Positions 25,008 through 34,794 of a stretch of DNA of 61,532 nt are shown one piece after another (position 1 is the stretch's first letter; the number at the start of each line of letters is the position of its first letter). The position numbers were made by a program, and so were the translations under genes. A model generated the notes under the pieces. It worked only from the letters and a program-made list of their open reading frames with translations. It was not told the origin of the DNA and made no database searches. Source of the stretch: Hyphomicrobiales bacterium (GTDB lineage Bacteria > Pseudomonadota > Alphaproteobacteria > Rhizobiales > Beijerinckiaceae); assembly GCA_947447895.1 (NCBI GenBank), contig CANFLM010000007.1:1-61532 (forward strand). Reading direction: 5' to 3'.

Positions 25008-25850
25008 TCAGGGCAGGAGGCGCTCGGGTGAGCCGGTGAATTCATTGTCCGAGAAGGCGCCGCCTTTGGTGAGTTCGGAAGGGGCAAGCGCCTGTGCGCT
25101 GCCTTGTGCGGGGACCGGATCCTGTGCCAGCACCTCCGTCTCGAACGGTTCGGAGCGGTCTTGCGGGCGATAGCCCAGCGCATAGGCGGCGTGGTTGTCA
25201 TAATCGCGGCCTGTCGTATCCGAAACGCCGTAGACCACCTCGAAGCGCAAGGTCGGGTGGGTCACGCCGAGGCTGACAAGCTGGCCAAGATCGCGCCAGC
25301 TGATCCAGTTGCCCAGCCGCCGCCGGTCGATCGGCTTCGTGTTGACATTGCCGATGCGGATCGCCAGCACGCGCATGTCGTATTTATAGGCCATCATGGC
25401 CCCGATGCTTTCGCCGAATGCCTTGCCGACCCCGTAACGGCTGTCGGGTTTCAGAACGGCACGCTCGTCGAGCACGCTGCTGCGCGGATGATAGCCCACC
25501 ACATGATGCGAGCTGGCATAGACCACCCGCATCACACCGGCGGCACGGGCGGCTTCAAACAGGCTGATCGAGCCTTCCACACTCAATGTGACCTGTTCGG
25601 GCCATGGCGCATCGGTGGTGCAGGAGGCCAGATGCACGACGGCATCACACCCTGCCAGATGGCGGGTCACGGCCGCCTGGTCGGTAATATCGACCAGCAC
25701 GGCGGTTTCACGGTCGGTGCAATCGGTGAGGGGTTTGCGGTCGAGCAGCACAAGCCGGTAACCGCGCTCGCGCAATTGCTGCCGCAGGCCCGTGCCGACC
25801 AGCCCGGCGGCTCCGGTGATCGCGATCAGCCCGTGGTTCGCCTCGGTCAT
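25008..25850 (-). CDS. NAD-dependent epimerase/dehydratase family protein, uronate-dehydrogenase-like
   Basis: A 280-residue extended-type Rossmann enzyme. It has the cofactor motif TGAAGLVG, the VVHLASCTTD loop, ASSHHVVGYHP with the catalytic Ser/Thr region and the Tyr-x3-Lys pair in RYGVGKAFGE. The segments SSxHxxGY and GGAFSDNEF near the C-terminus match bacterial uronate dehydrogenases, which oxidise galacturonate or glucuronate to the aldaric lactone. A lactonase (20346) and an enolase-superfamily dehydratase (23888) nearby could carry out the next steps. ATG 25850 has GGGAGG nine bases upstream. Confidence 0.75.
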   Translation of the reverse strand: MTEANHGLIAITGAAGLVGTGLRQQLRERGYRLVLLDRKPLTDCTDRETAVLVDITDQAAVTRHLAGCDAVVHLASCTTDAPWPEQVTLSVEGSISLFEAARAAGVMRVVYASSHHVVGYHPRSSVLDERAVLKPDSRYGVGKAFGESIGAMMAYKYDMRVLAIRIGNVNTKPIDRRRLGNWISWRDLGQLVSLGVTHPTLRFEVVYGVSDTTGRDYDNHAAYALGYRPQDRSEPFETEVLAQDPVPAQGSAQALAPSELTKGGAFSDNEFTGSPERLLP

Positions 25851-26273
25851 GCCGATAGTACCTCCCTGTCGATCCTTTTTGTCGGTGGCCATCATGGCCG
25901 AGGAGCGGCAAAAGCGATAGCTGGTCTGTGTGCGTTTTTGCCCATGCGGCTATGCTTTCAATTCTGGCTTGTCATCGCGGCGATATTGGACAGGGCCATG
26001 AACAGATCAAGTATTGAATCAAACTGGATAGGGCTGTTTTTCCGACAATTCTTGCGCTTGATTAAAATGCCGAAATGGCTGATGCTTCGACTTAAGATGT
26101 ATGCGGCCTTGCGGTTTTGTCACAAGCCTCAAAAGGTCGATGTCTTGATACACAGTGTGCCCACCGGCCCATGGCCAGGCGGATCATTGTGTAAAACGAT
26201 CAATAAAAGGCAGACGGCTTGAGAGAATCATGCCGAATCTGGCTTGAGGGATGACCCCGGGAGGACGAGGACG
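25851..26273. other. Divergent intergenic region between the uronate-dehydrogenase-like gene and the ABC importer
   Basis: About 420 bases, more AT-rich than the flanks. It must hold the promoters of both the minus-strand enzyme pair and the plus-strand importer operon. GATCATTGTGTAAAACGATC (near 26182-26201) is a loose inverted repeat that could bind a regulator. No regulator gene is adjacent, and no firm -35/-10 pair was identified. Confidence 0.4.
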
Positions 26274-28205
26274 ATGATCACGAAAAGACCATTCATCACT
26301 GCCGCTTTGATGGGCGGCTTGATGGTGACAGGGATGGGGTTTGCATCCCCGCTCTTTGCGCAATCCAAATACAAGGAAGCTCCTGCGTTGGCCGATCAGG
26401 TCAAGGCAGGCAAATTGCCGGCTGTCGAAGCCCGCTTGCCCGAACAGCCTTTGCTGGTTCCGGTAACGGATTCGGTCGGCCAATATGGCGGCGTCTGGCG
26501 CCGCGCGTTCCTGGGTCCGGCCGATGCCAACAATTATGTGCGCGTGGTGTTTGACTCACTGTTCCGCTTCTCGCCAGACGGCGGCAAGATCGAACCGAAG
26601 ATCGCCTCGAGCGCCGAACCCTCCGCCGATTTCAAGTCGTGGACCGTGAATTTGCGCAAGGGCGCCCGCTGGTCCGATGGCGCGCCGATGACGGCGGATG
26701 ACATCATGTTCTGGTACAAGGACGTGTTGCTCAACAAGGATCTGACCCCGACCCTGCCAGGCTGGATGAAAAATGCCGACGGCTCGCCTGCCGTGGTTGA
26801 GAAGGTCAGCGATACGGCGGTGAAATTCAGCTTCCAGGCGCCTGCCACCATGTTCCTGACGGCTCTGGTGGCTGCCGATGGCGGCGACCGCACCTATGCG
26901 GCGTTTCTGCCCGCGCATTACCTGAAAAAGTTCCATGCCGCCTATGCCAACAAGGACGAGCTGGATAAAGCCGTGGCCGCGGCAGGCTTCAAGACCTGGA
27001 CAGAGCTGTTTGCCTCGCGCAATGCACCGCCCGAAAATGCCGAGCGTCCCTCCATGGCCGCCTGGGTTCCTACCAGCCGCGTCAGTGACCCCGTGTTCAC
27101 CCTGCGCCGCAATCCCTACTATATTGGCGTCGACAAGGACGGGAACCAGTTGCCCTATCTGGATGAAGTCCGCTTCACCTATTTCGCCGATGCGCAGGCT
27201 CTGAACCTGGCGGCGATTGCCGGCGATTTCGACATCCAGGAACGCCATATCCAGATGAACAACTATCCGGTGTTCAAGGATCAGGAAAAGGCCGGAAAAT
27301 ACAAGGTCATCACCTGGCCGACCTTCGGCGGTGCCGATGCGGTGGTGATGTTCAACCAGACCTATAAGGGCGATCCCGAAATGGGCAAGCTGATGGCCAC
27401 CAAGGACTTCCGCATCGCGATGTCCCATGCCGTCAACCGTGACCAGATCAAGGAATCGGTGTTCCTCGGTCTCGGTGAAGCCCGTCAGGGCGTGCCGGCC
27501 CCTTGGCATCCCTATTTCCCCGGCGAAGAACATGCCAAGAAATATACCGGATATGACCTCGCCAAAGCCAACAAGATGCTCGATGATCTGGGCCTGAACA
27601 AGCGTGACGCGCAGGGCATCCGCCTGCTGCCGAACGGCAAGCCTGCGACCCTCGAAATCTCGGTTGTGCCTGCCTTCGGCGCCTGGCCCGATGTGGCGCA
27701 ACTGGTCGCCAAGGATTGGGAAAAGGCCGGTATCAAGACCATCGTGCAGATCCGCGAACGCGCTTTGCACTTCAAGATGCGCGATACCAACGAGCTGATG
27801 ACCGAAATCTGGAACGATGACACCACGGCCTTCCCGTTCACGGGCAATGCCAAGGTTGACGTCCGCAATTCGGTGATCCTGACCTTGGGCCCGCTCTATG
27901 GCCAGTGGTTCAACACCAAGGGCAAGGAAGGGCAGGAGCCGACAGCCGAAATCAAGAAGATTATCGAGCTGATCGACCATGCCCGCACGGTCGGCACCGA
28001 AGGCCAGATCAAGGATGCCCAGGAACTCTATAAAATCTGGGCGGATCAGATCTATGAAATCGGCATTGTCGGCCTGACCCCGATGATCCAGGGTGTTGTT
28101 GTGGTCAACAACAAGATGAAGAACGTTCCTGCACAGCTGGGCAATGACTGGCCGCTGCGCACGCCGGGCAATGCGCGGCCCGAACAGTTCTACTATACCC
28201 GCTAA
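26274..28205 (+). CDS. ABC transporter substrate-binding protein, family 5 (large)
   Basis: A 643-residue periplasmic binding protein of solute-binding family 5 (Opp/Dpp type). A Sec signal peptide ends in LFAQ, before SKYKEAPALADQVKAGKLPAVEARLPE, an N-terminal extension seen in large family-5 proteins, several of which bind oligosaccharides rather than peptides. The core has LRKGARWSDGAPMTADDIMFWY and YYIGVDKDGNQLPYLDE. ATG 26274 has GGGAGG about nine bases upstream. It heads a seven-gene operon ending with sugar-type enzymes, so an oligosaccharide or glycoside ligand is inferred. Confidence 0.87.
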   Translation: MITKRPFITAALMGGLMVTGMGFASPLFAQSKYKEAPALADQVKAGKLPAVEARLPEQPLLVPVTDSVGQYGGVWRRAFLGPADANNYVRVVFDSLFRFSPDGGKIEPKIASSAEPSADFKSWTVNLRKGARWSDGAPMTADDIMFWYKDVLLNKDLTPTLPGWMKNADGSPAVVEKVSDTAVKFSFQAPATMFLTALVAADGGDRTYAAFLPAHYLKKFHAAYANKDELDKAVAAAGFKTWTELFASRNAPPENAERPSMAAWVPTSRVSDPVFTLRRNPYYIGVDKDGNQLPYLDEVRFTYFADAQALNLAAIAGDFDIQERHIQMNNYPVFKDQEKAGKYKVITWPTFGGADAVVMFNQTYKGDPEMGKLMATKDFRIAMSHAVNRDQIKESVFLGLGEARQGVPAPWHPYFPGEEHAKKYTGYDLAKANKMLDDLGLNKRDAQGIRLLPNGKPATLEISVVPAFGAWPDVAQLVAKDWEKAGIKTIVQIRERALHFKMRDTNELMTEIWNDDTTAFPFTGNAKVDVRNSVILTLGPLYGQWFNTKGKEGQEPTAEIKKIIELIDHARTVGTEGQIKDAQELYKIWADQIYEIGIVGLTPMIQGVVVVNNKMKNVPAQLGNDWPLRTPGNARPEQFYYTR

Positions 28206-28219
28206 ACCTGTCTTCCTTC

Positions 28220-28252
28220 CTGCACGCGCTGTCTTTCTGGCCGCGCGTGCAG
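28220..28252 (+). other. Intercistronic stem-loop after the binding-protein gene
   Basis: CTGCACGCGC and GCGCGTGCAG form a perfect 10-bp stem with a 13-base loop, in the 72-base gap between binding protein and permease. There is no T tract. It probably protects the binding-protein message or limits read-through. Confidence 0.7.
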
Positions 28253-28277
28253 CACCCCTCCGGGATACGAGAATTTT

Positions 28278-29264
28278 ATGGCCCGTTTCATCATCCAACG
28301 ATTGATGCTTCTGCCGCTGTTGATGGTGATCTTCTCGATCATGATTTTCGCGATTGTGCAGGCACCACCCGGTGACTTTCTGACCTCCTATGCCGCGACG
28401 CTGGCGTCATCCGGCTCTTCGGTCAGCATGGAGCAGCTCGATGCCCTGCGCCAGCAATATGGCCTCGATCAGCCGATCCCCGTGCAATATTACCGCTGGA
28501 TGGTGTCCCTCCTGCATGGTGATCTCGGTCTGTCGCTCGAATACCAGCGGCCCAATATCGAATTGATCGGCGAGCAGTTGTGGCTGACCCTGGCGCTTGC
28601 GGTGTTCAGCTTTATTCTGACATGGCTGATTGCCATTCCGGCCGGTATCTATTCGGCCACCCATCAACGCTCGGTGCTCGATTACGTGCTGACCGTGTTC
28701 AATTATGTCGGCGTCGCTACCCCCAATTTCATGCTGGCACTGGTGCTGATGTGGGTTGCCTTTTCCTATTTCGATCTCAGCGTGACGGGCCTGTTTTCTG
28801 CCGAGATGGCCGGACAGCCTTGGAGCTGGGCTAAATTTGTGGATCTGTTGAAACATGTCTGGTTGCCGGCCACCGTGCTGGCCATTGCCGGCACCGCGCG
28901 TCTGACGCGTGTGATGCGGGCCAATCTGCTGGATGAATTGAACAAGCCCTATGTGATGACGGCGCGTGCCAAAGGCATGTCGGAATGGCGCGTGGTGTTG
29001 CGCTATCCCGCACGCCTCGCTTTCAATCCGCTGGTCAGCACCATCGGCTGGTATCTGCCGCAACTGTTTTCCGGCAGTCTGATTGTCGCCACCGTGATGA
29101 ACCTTCCCAATATTGGTCCCTTGTTGCTGCGAGCCCTGGTCAATCAGGACATGTATCTGGCCGGCGCGATTTTGCTGATCTACTGTTTTCTGACGATTGT
29201 CGGCACCTTGCTGTCGGATATTCTGCTGGCGGTTCTCGATCCACGTATCCGGATGGGGCAATAA
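28278..29264 (+). CDS. ABC transporter permease (DppB/OppB-like)
   Basis: A 328-residue inner-membrane permease of the peptide/oligosaccharide ABC family. It starts MARFIIQRLMLLPLLMVIFS, as DppB proteins do, has six predicted membrane helices and shows the EAA-type loop VMTARAKGMSEWRVVLRYPARLAF at about residues 229-252. It sits one base before the second permease gene. With the two ATPases downstream it forms a complete importer. Confidence 0.9.
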   Translation: MARFIIQRLMLLPLLMVIFSIMIFAIVQAPPGDFLTSYAATLASSGSSVSMEQLDALRQQYGLDQPIPVQYYRWMVSLLHGDLGLSLEYQRPNIELIGEQLWLTLALAVFSFILTWLIAIPAGIYSATHQRSVLDYVLTVFNYVGVATPNFMLALVLMWVAFSYFDLSVTGLFSAEMAGQPWSWAKFVDLLKHVWLPATVLAIAGTARLTRVMRANLLDELNKPYVMTARAKGMSEWRVVLRYPARLAFNPLVSTIGWYLPQLFSGSLIVATVMNLPNIGPLLLRALVNQDMYLAGAILLIYCFLTIVGTLLSDILLAVLDPRIRMGQ

Positions 29265-29265
29265 C

Positions 29266-30405
29266 ATGAGCAGCCCGCATCCAACCCCTCTTGAGCCGAT
29301 CGTCGAGACTGAATCGCTGGTCGAAGAACGCATTTCGGTGGCCTCGAACTGGACGTTGGTCTGGTGGCGCTTCCGCAAGCACCATCTGGCCATGGCCAGT
29401 GCGGCCATTCTGATCGCGCTTTATGCCATTGTGCTGTGCCCCGATTTCTTCTCGACCCAGGATCCCGAATTCACCGAGGCGCGCCAGGCTTTCATTCCCG
29501 TTCAGGGCGTCAATTTTATCGACGAGGGGCGGCTGGACCCGTGGGTGCCGGCCATTGTCGGCAAGCGCAATCCCGTGACGCTGCGCATGGAATGGCGCAC
29601 CGATCCTTCGCAAAAGATCCGCGTCGGCTTTTTCGTGGCGGGCACCGAATACAAGGTTTTGGGCCTTTTCAAAAGCAACCTGCATCTGATCGGGGCGCGG
29701 GACCAGAGCCAGCGGATTTTCCTGCTCGGTTCGGACCGGCTGGGCCGCGACCAATGGTCGCGCATCATGCATGGCACACAGACCTCCATGACCATCGGTC
29801 TGGTGGCGGTGACGTTGAGTGTCATTCTCGGCATCGTTTTGGGTGGTATTTCCGGCTATTTCGGCGGCTGGATCGACCAGTTTATCCAGCGGTTGATCGA
29901 ATTGCTGCAATCGGTGCCGACCATTCCGGTCTGGCTGGCTCTCTCGGCGGCCTTGCCGCGTGATTGGACTCCGATCCAGGTCTTTTTTGCCATCACCATC
30001 ATCCTGTCACTGATTGGCTGGACCACGCTGGGGCGCGAGGTTCGAGGGCATTTTCTGGCCTTGCGCGAGGAAGATTTTGTTCTGGCGGCAGAGCTTGCGG
30101 GCTGTTCGCGCGCCCGCATCATCATGCGGCACATGGTGCCGACCTTCCTGAGCCATATTATCGCGACCTCCTCGCTGGCGATCCCTGCCATGATCATCAA
30201 CGAGACCTCGCTGTCCTTCCTCGGTCTGGGCATCAGGCCGCCCGCGATCAGTTGGGGCGTGCTGTTGCAAGAGGCACAAAATATCCAGACCCTGGCGCTT
30301 GCGCCCTGGTTGCTCATTCCGGGCCTGTTGGTGATCGTGGCGGTGCTGGCCTTCAATCTGGTCGGCGATGGTCTGCGCGACGCCTCTGATCCCTACAGCA
30401 AGTGA
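29266..30405 (+). CDS. ABC transporter permease (DppC/OppC-like)
   Basis: A 379-residue inner-membrane permease. After the first membrane helix comes an unusually long periplasmic segment (about residues 63-160), as found in the partners of large family-5 binding proteins. The DppC signature LGSDRLGRDQWSRIMHGTQTS and the EAA loop DFVLAAELAGCSRARIIMRHMVP are clear. ATG 29266 directly follows the preceding stop; the longer open frame upstream overlaps the first permease. Confidence 0.9.
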   Translation: MSSPHPTPLEPIVETESLVEERISVASNWTLVWWRFRKHHLAMASAAILIALYAIVLCPDFFSTQDPEFTEARQAFIPVQGVNFIDEGRLDPWVPAIVGKRNPVTLRMEWRTDPSQKIRVGFFVAGTEYKVLGLFKSNLHLIGARDQSQRIFLLGSDRLGRDQWSRIMHGTQTSMTIGLVAVTLSVILGIVLGGISGYFGGWIDQFIQRLIELLQSVPTIPVWLALSAALPRDWTPIQVFFAITIILSLIGWTTLGREVRGHFLALREEDFVLAAELAGCSRARIIMRHMVPTFLSHIIATSSLAIPAMIINETSLSFLGLGIRPPAISWGVLLQEAQNIQTLALAPWLLIPGLLVIVAVLAFNLVGDGLRDASDPYSK

Positions 30406-30412
30406 GATCATC

Positions 30413-31462
30413 ATGACGGCTCCATTGCTCTCGGTGCGCGATCTGCATGTCACATTCGGCCTTGATGAAGGCTCGGTGCGGGCGGTTGATGGCGTGAGTT
30501 TCGATGTGCTGCCCGGCCAGGTGGTCGGTATTGTCGGCGAAAGCGGCTGCGGCAAAAGCGTCACGATGCGTTCGATCCTGCAATTGGTGGACGAGCCCGG
30601 GCGGATCAAACAGGGCGAGATCCTCTACCGGATGAGCGGGCCCAACGGGCAGGGCGAGACAGTGGTCGACCTGACCAAACTGGCCAAACGCGGTCCGCAA
30701 ATGCGGGCCATCCGCGGTGCCGAGATTGCGCTGATCCCGCAAGAGCCGATGGCGGCGTTCAGCCCCGTGCATACGGTGGGGGACCAGATCATCGAGGCGA
30801 TCCAGTTGCATCACCGCCAATGGCGGCCCGATGGCAGCGGTTTGAGCCGCGCCGAGGCCCGCGAGATCGTGGTGGAATTGTTCCGTGACGTCGGTATTTC
30901 GATGCCCGACCAGCGTGTCGATGCCTATTCATGGCAGCTGTCGGGCGGTTTGCGCCAGCGCGCCATGATTGCCATGGCCCTGTCGTGCAAGCCGCGTCTG
31001 TTGATTGCCGACGAGCCGACCACAGCGATTGATGTGACCACACAGGCGCAGGTGCTGGCCCTGTTGCGCGAGTTGCAACGCAAATACGGCACGGCCATCA
31101 TCTTCATCACCCATGATCTCGGCGTGATCGCGCAAATGGCCAATTCGGTGGTGGTAATGTATCTCGGCCGCGTGGCGGAGCAGGGGCCGGTGGATGCCAT
31201 TTTCCACGCGCCCAAACATCCCTATACCCGCGCTTTGCTGCGCTCGATCCCGAGCATTGTCGGCGAGACGCAGGTGGCCCTGCCCACCATTGCCGGCACC
31301 CTGCCGCATCCCTTCAACCGCCCGTCGGGCTGTCCCTACCATCCCCGTTGCGACGAGCGCAAAGGACCCGAATGTGCGGCCCGTGTGCCCAGCCTTCAGC
31401 CGGTGGATCAGGGCCAGTCGGTCAGTTGCTTTCTCCATCACGACAGTTCGGACACACAATGA
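30413..31462 (+). CDS. ABC transporter ATP-binding protein (DppD/OppD-like)
   Basis: A 349-residue ATPase with Walker A GESGCGKS, signature [15 protein letters not shown], Walker [13 protein letters not shown] and H-loop ITHDLG. The C-terminal extension of the oligopeptide-transporter type contains [18 protein letters not shown], where cysteines in relatives hold an Fe-S cluster or zinc. It drives import with its partner ATPase; the stop overlaps the next start as ATGA. Confidence 0.92.
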   Translation: MTAPLLSVRDLHVTFGLDEGSVRAVDGVSFDVLPGQVVGIVGESGCGKSVTMRSILQLVDEPGRIKQGEILYRMSGPNGQGETVVDLTKLAKRGPQMRAIRGAEIALIPQEPMAAFSPVHTVGDQIIEAIQLHHRQWRPDGSGLSRAEAREIVVELFRDVGISMPDQRVDAYSWQLSGGLRQRAMIAMALSCKPRLLIADEPTTAIDVTTQAQVLALLRELQRKYGTAIIFITHDLGVIAQMANSVVVMYLGRVAEQGPVDAIFHAPKHPYTRALLRSIPSIVGETQVALPTIAGTLPHPFNRPSGCPYHPRCDERKGPECAARVPSLQPVDQGQSVSCFLHHDSSDTQ

Positions 31463-32490
31463 CGGCCTCACACTCGGTGGATACCAAACAGCCGCTTTTG
31501 CAGATCCGCGATTTGCGGAAGTTCTTTCCGATTACCGCAGGCGTGTTCAATAAAACCGTCGGCCATGTCCGCGCGGTCGATGATGTCAGTTTCGATGTGT
31601 TCGAAGGCGAAACGCTGGGTCTGGTGGGCGAAAGCGGCTGCGGGAAAACCACGACCTCGCGCTGCATCCTGCGCGCTGTCGATCCGACCTCGGGGCAGAT
31701 CCTGTTCCGGCGCAAGAATGACGAGATTGTGGATCTCGCCAAGCTGACGCGCGAGGAATTGCAGCCATTGCGGGCTGAAATCCAGATGATTTTCCAGGAT
31801 CCGTTCGGCTCGCTCAATCCGCGCATGACCCTGTTCGACAATGTCGGCGAGCCTTTGCTGGTCAATGGCATGACCAACCGTGCCGAGCGCACCGATCGGG
31901 TCGCCGAGTTGCTGAAGCTGGTTGGTTTGCGGCCCGAATTCATGCACCGGTTTCCCCATGCCTTCAGCGGCGGTCAACGCCAGCGCATCGGCATTGCCAG
32001 AGCCCTGTCGACCAATCCGCGCCTTGTGGTGGCCGACGAACCGGTTTCGGCACTGGATGTCTCGGTGCAGGCGCAGGTGCTCAATCTGTTGCTGGAATTG
32101 CAGAAGCGGCTTGGCCTGACCTTTCTGTTCGTCGCGCATGACCTCTCGGTGGTCCGCCATATTTCCGATCGCGTGGCGGTGATGTATGTCGGCCAGCTGG
32201 TCGAGCTGGCTCCGACCAAAACCCTGTTCAGCCGTCCGCGCCATCCCTATACCTCGGCTCTGATGCGGGCCGTGCCGGTGCCCGATCCGCGTATACCTGT
32301 CGGCGAGGTGACTCTGAAGGGCGAAGTGCCAAGTCCTGCCAATCCGCCAAGCGGTTGTTATTTCCATCCGCGCTGCCGTTTTGCCACCGAGCGTTGCAAG
32401 GTCGAAGCGCCTGCTTTGCGCGAACCGAGCCCCGGACATTTCGTGCGCTGTCATTTTGCCGACGAGCTTGATCTGACCACCGCTTTCTGA
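31459..32490 (+). CDS. ABC transporter ATP-binding protein (DppF/OppF-like)
   Basis: A 343-residue ATPase, second of the pair. Walker A GESGCGKT, signature [15 protein letters not shown], Walker [13 protein letters not shown] and H-loop VAHDLS are all intact. The C-terminal [17 protein letters not shown] is the usual family tail. It overlaps the preceding gene by four bases and is followed 14 bases later by the AGE-fold enzyme, so transport and metabolism genes are co-transcribed. Confidence 0.92.
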   Translation: MTASHSVDTKQPLLQIRDLRKFFPITAGVFNKTVGHVRAVDDVSFDVFEGETLGLVGESGCGKTTTSRCILRAVDPTSGQILFRRKNDEIVDLAKLTREELQPLRAEIQMIFQDPFGSLNPRMTLFDNVGEPLLVNGMTNRAERTDRVAELLKLVGLRPEFMHRFPHAFSGGQRQRIGIARALSTNPRLVVADEPVSALDVSVQAQVLNLLLELQKRLGLTFLFVAHDLSVVRHISDRVAVMYVGQLVELAPTKTLFSRPRHPYTSALMRAVPVPDPRIPVGEVTLKGEVPSPANPPSGCYFHPRCRFATERCKVEAPALREPSPGHFVRCHFADELDLTTAF

Positions 32491-32504
32491 AACGGAGCTG
32501 CCTG

Positions 32505-33752
32505 ATGGACCATACGGGTGTGGAGGCGCAGCTCGCTGATTGGCGCAGGGTCTATGTAACGGCCAATCGCGGCACGCTGGATTGGATGCTGGACCGTCCC
32601 GCCTTGCGCGGCGCCTTTCTCAACACCAAGATGAACCACATCACGGGGCGCGATTTTACCCCCGCCGATGGCTGGAAAGGCCCGCAGACCATTCTCGGCT
32701 GGATCCAGGGGCGCGGCCTCGAGGCTCTGGTCACCCATGCCTCGTTTTTCGATCACGAGGATGCCGTCTTTGCCGGCAAGCTCGATCAGGCCGGCCGGCG
32801 CCTCTTCGACGCGCTGTCTCAGGTGTATGCCCGCACCGGCAAGGGCTTCTTTGCCTATGACGAGGCCTTTCAACCTGTCTATCCCGACGCCGACGGGCAG
32901 TTGCACCCGCAATCGGTGGAGCCGAATATTTCAACCTTTTCCGATATCTTTATCGTCAAGGGCTTGTTGTCTGCCGCTTTGCGCTATGACCGTGCCAAAG
33001 TTCCAGCCTATCTTCAGGCTTTGCACGCCATCGTTGCCGATATCGAAGCCAATCGCTTCATCAGCAATGAACGCCAAAGGCTCGATTCCGTGGCCGTGGC
33101 CAAAGAGCCCGGTGATTATGGTCCGCGCATGATCATGATCGGCGGGGCCGCCATGCTCAAACGCTTCGGGCTCGGCGCCGAGGCCGGTTTCGGCAACCGT
33201 TTCATCGCCCATATTCTCGGCACCCATCAGGCGATGAGTGCGGCGGTATCGGCCCCTGTTCTGCTCGATCTTCCCGGCCATCCCGTCTGTAATCCCGGTC
33301 ATGCGCTCGAATTTTCGGGCTTCGGGCTGGAATTTCTGGGTGATGATGCCGACGCCGCCACGCTTGCCAGTTTGCAAGACCTGCTGAAAAACCACTTCGC
33401 GCTCGGCTTTTCTCCTCCCGGCATCCGCTTGAAGGTTGATAGCGTGACAGGGGAGAGCCTGTCGCCCTATTTTCCGTGGTGGTCGCTGGCCGAAACCATC
33501 CGCGCGGCAGCCCTCGGCTTCGAGCACGGGCAGGACACAGCCTTGTTGGCGATCTGGCAACAGGCGCATGAGGCGTTTTTCAACGGCTACTGGCAGACAT
33601 CGCCCGCCATTGCCTACCAGACCAAAACCTCCGAGGGTCCGATTGATTTTGTGCCCTCCACCCCCGATCTCGATCCCGGCTACCACACGGGCATGAGCCT
33701 GCTGACGGCGATCGAGGCGATTGATCGTATTTCCCACTCAGAAAAGGCCTGA
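32505..33752 (+). CDS. AGE-superfamily-like protein (putative sugar isomerase or (alpha/alpha)6-barrel enzyme)
   Basis: A 415-residue soluble protein with features of the N-acylglucosamine 2-epimerase superfamily. The segment NPGHALEFSGFGLEF matches the NPGHxxE active-site region; PWWSLAETIRAA matches the W(W)xxAE region; and DPGYHTGMSLL occupies the place of the C-terminal active-site loop. Such proteins isomerise or epimerise free sugars. It is embedded in the sugar-type importer operon. Exact substrate and reaction are unknown, and full family membership should be confirmed by a profile search. GGAG lies seven bases before the ATG. Confidence 0.62.
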   Translation: MDHTGVEAQLADWRRVYVTANRGTLDWMLDRPALRGAFLNTKMNHITGRDFTPADGWKGPQTILGWIQGRGLEALVTHASFFDHEDAVFAGKLDQAGRRLFDALSQVYARTGKGFFAYDEAFQPVYPDADGQLHPQSVEPNISTFSDIFIVKGLLSAALRYDRAKVPAYLQALHAIVADIEANRFISNERQRLDSVAVAKEPGDYGPRMIMIGGAAMLKRFGLGAEAGFGNRFIAHILGTHQAMSAAVSAPVLLDLPGHPVCNPGHALEFSGFGLEFLGDDADAATLASLQDLLKNHFALGFSPPGIRLKVDSVTGESLSPYFPWWSLAETIRAAALGFEHGQDTALLAIWQQAHEAFFNGYWQTSPAIAYQTKTSEGPIDFVPSTPDLDPGYHTGMSLLTAIEAIDRISHSEKA

Positions 33753-33754
33753 CT

Positions 33755-34786
33755 GTGACAAAACCGCTCGGATTAGCCATTATCGGTTTGAGCATGGCGC
33801 ATAAGCCGCATGTCGAAGCCCTGCGCAACCTGTCCCAAAAAGTGTCGATCGTGCATTGCTTTGCCCCCTCGGAAAGCCGGCGCGCGGCCTTTTCAAAGCA
33901 GCATCCCGATCTGCCGATGGCCTCGTCGCTGGATCAGGTCCTGTCCGACCCGAAGGTCGATATGGTGCTGATCCTGACCCCGCCCTGGTCGCATCACGAG
34001 TTGGTGGCAGCCTGTGCCAAAGCGGGCAAGCATGTGTTGCTGGAAAAGCCGCTCGATGTCACGGCCGAGCGCGCCCGGCAATCGGTCGCTCTGATGGAGC
34101 AGGCCGGATTGAATTTCGGCGTGGTGTTCCAGTTCCGCTTCAGGGCCGCGTCGATTGCCTTGCGCGAGATGCTGGACAGCGGGGCGCTCGGCGAATTGGT
34201 GTCCGGTTCGGCCTCGGTCCGCTGGTGGCGGTCGCCCGAATATTATGCCGAGCCGGGGCGCGGCATGAAAGCGCGTGATGGCGGTGGTGTGTTGCTGACC
34301 CAGGCTATCCATACGCTCGATCTGTTCATGAGCCTGGCCGGTCCGATTGCCAAGGTCGCTGCCATGGTCAAGACAACGCCATTGCGGACGATCGACACAG
34401 AAGATCTGGTGGCTGCGGCGGTTGAATTCAGAAACGGTGCGATTGGCACCATCGATGCCACGACCGTGTCCTATCCCGGCCAGCCGGAGCGGATCGAATT
34501 GGCCTGCACGCAGGCCACTGCAATTCTGGCAGCCGAAGAATTGACCGTCTATTTCAAAGACGGAAGGGTTGTGACCACCGAAGGGGCCTCGGGCAATGGC
34601 GGCGGGGCCGATCCGATGGCGTTTTCATGCGCGGCCCATCAGGCCCTGATCGAGGATTTTGTTGATGCCGTGCGCGAAGGCCGTCCGTCACGCTGCAGCG
34701 GTGCGGAAGCCGCCAAGGTCCACACCTTGATCGAAGCCCTGCTGGAAAGTGGCGCGACCCACCAGCAGGTCCATATTCCCTTATAA
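33755..34786 (+). CDS. Gfo/Idh/MocA family NAD(P)-dependent oxidoreductase
   Basis: A 343-residue two-domain oxidoreductase. The Rossmann part begins PLGLAIIGLSMAHKPHVEAL, a slightly atypical glycine loop, and the signature GKHVLLEKPLDVT carries the conserved EKP. The C-terminal domain holds GGVLLTQAIHTLDLFM, with the active-site His/Asp of the family. Members oxidise sugars, inositols or their derivatives. It is the last gene of the importer operon, with a GTG start two bases after the previous stop, and a terminator follows at 34795. Confidence 0.85.
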   Translation: MTKPLGLAIIGLSMAHKPHVEALRNLSQKVSIVHCFAPSESRRAAFSKQHPDLPMASSLDQVLSDPKVDMVLILTPPWSHHELVAACAKAGKHVLLEKPLDVTAERARQSVALMEQAGLNFGVVFQFRFRAASIALREMLDSGALGELVSGSASVRWWRSPEYYAEPGRGMKARDGGGVLLTQAIHTLDLFMSLAGPIAKVAAMVKTTPLRTIDTEDLVAAAVEFRNGAIGTIDATTVSYPGQPERIELACTQATAILAAEELTVYFKDGRVVTTEGASGNGGGADPMAFSCAAHQALIEDFVDAVREGRPSRCSGAEAAKVHTLIEALLESGATHQQVHIPL

Positions 34787-34794
34787 AACAAGCA

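Noticed and set aside
26146-26160. TTGATACACAGTGTG as an FNR box before the importer
   Set aside because: Only the left half matches; the right half is not ATCAA.
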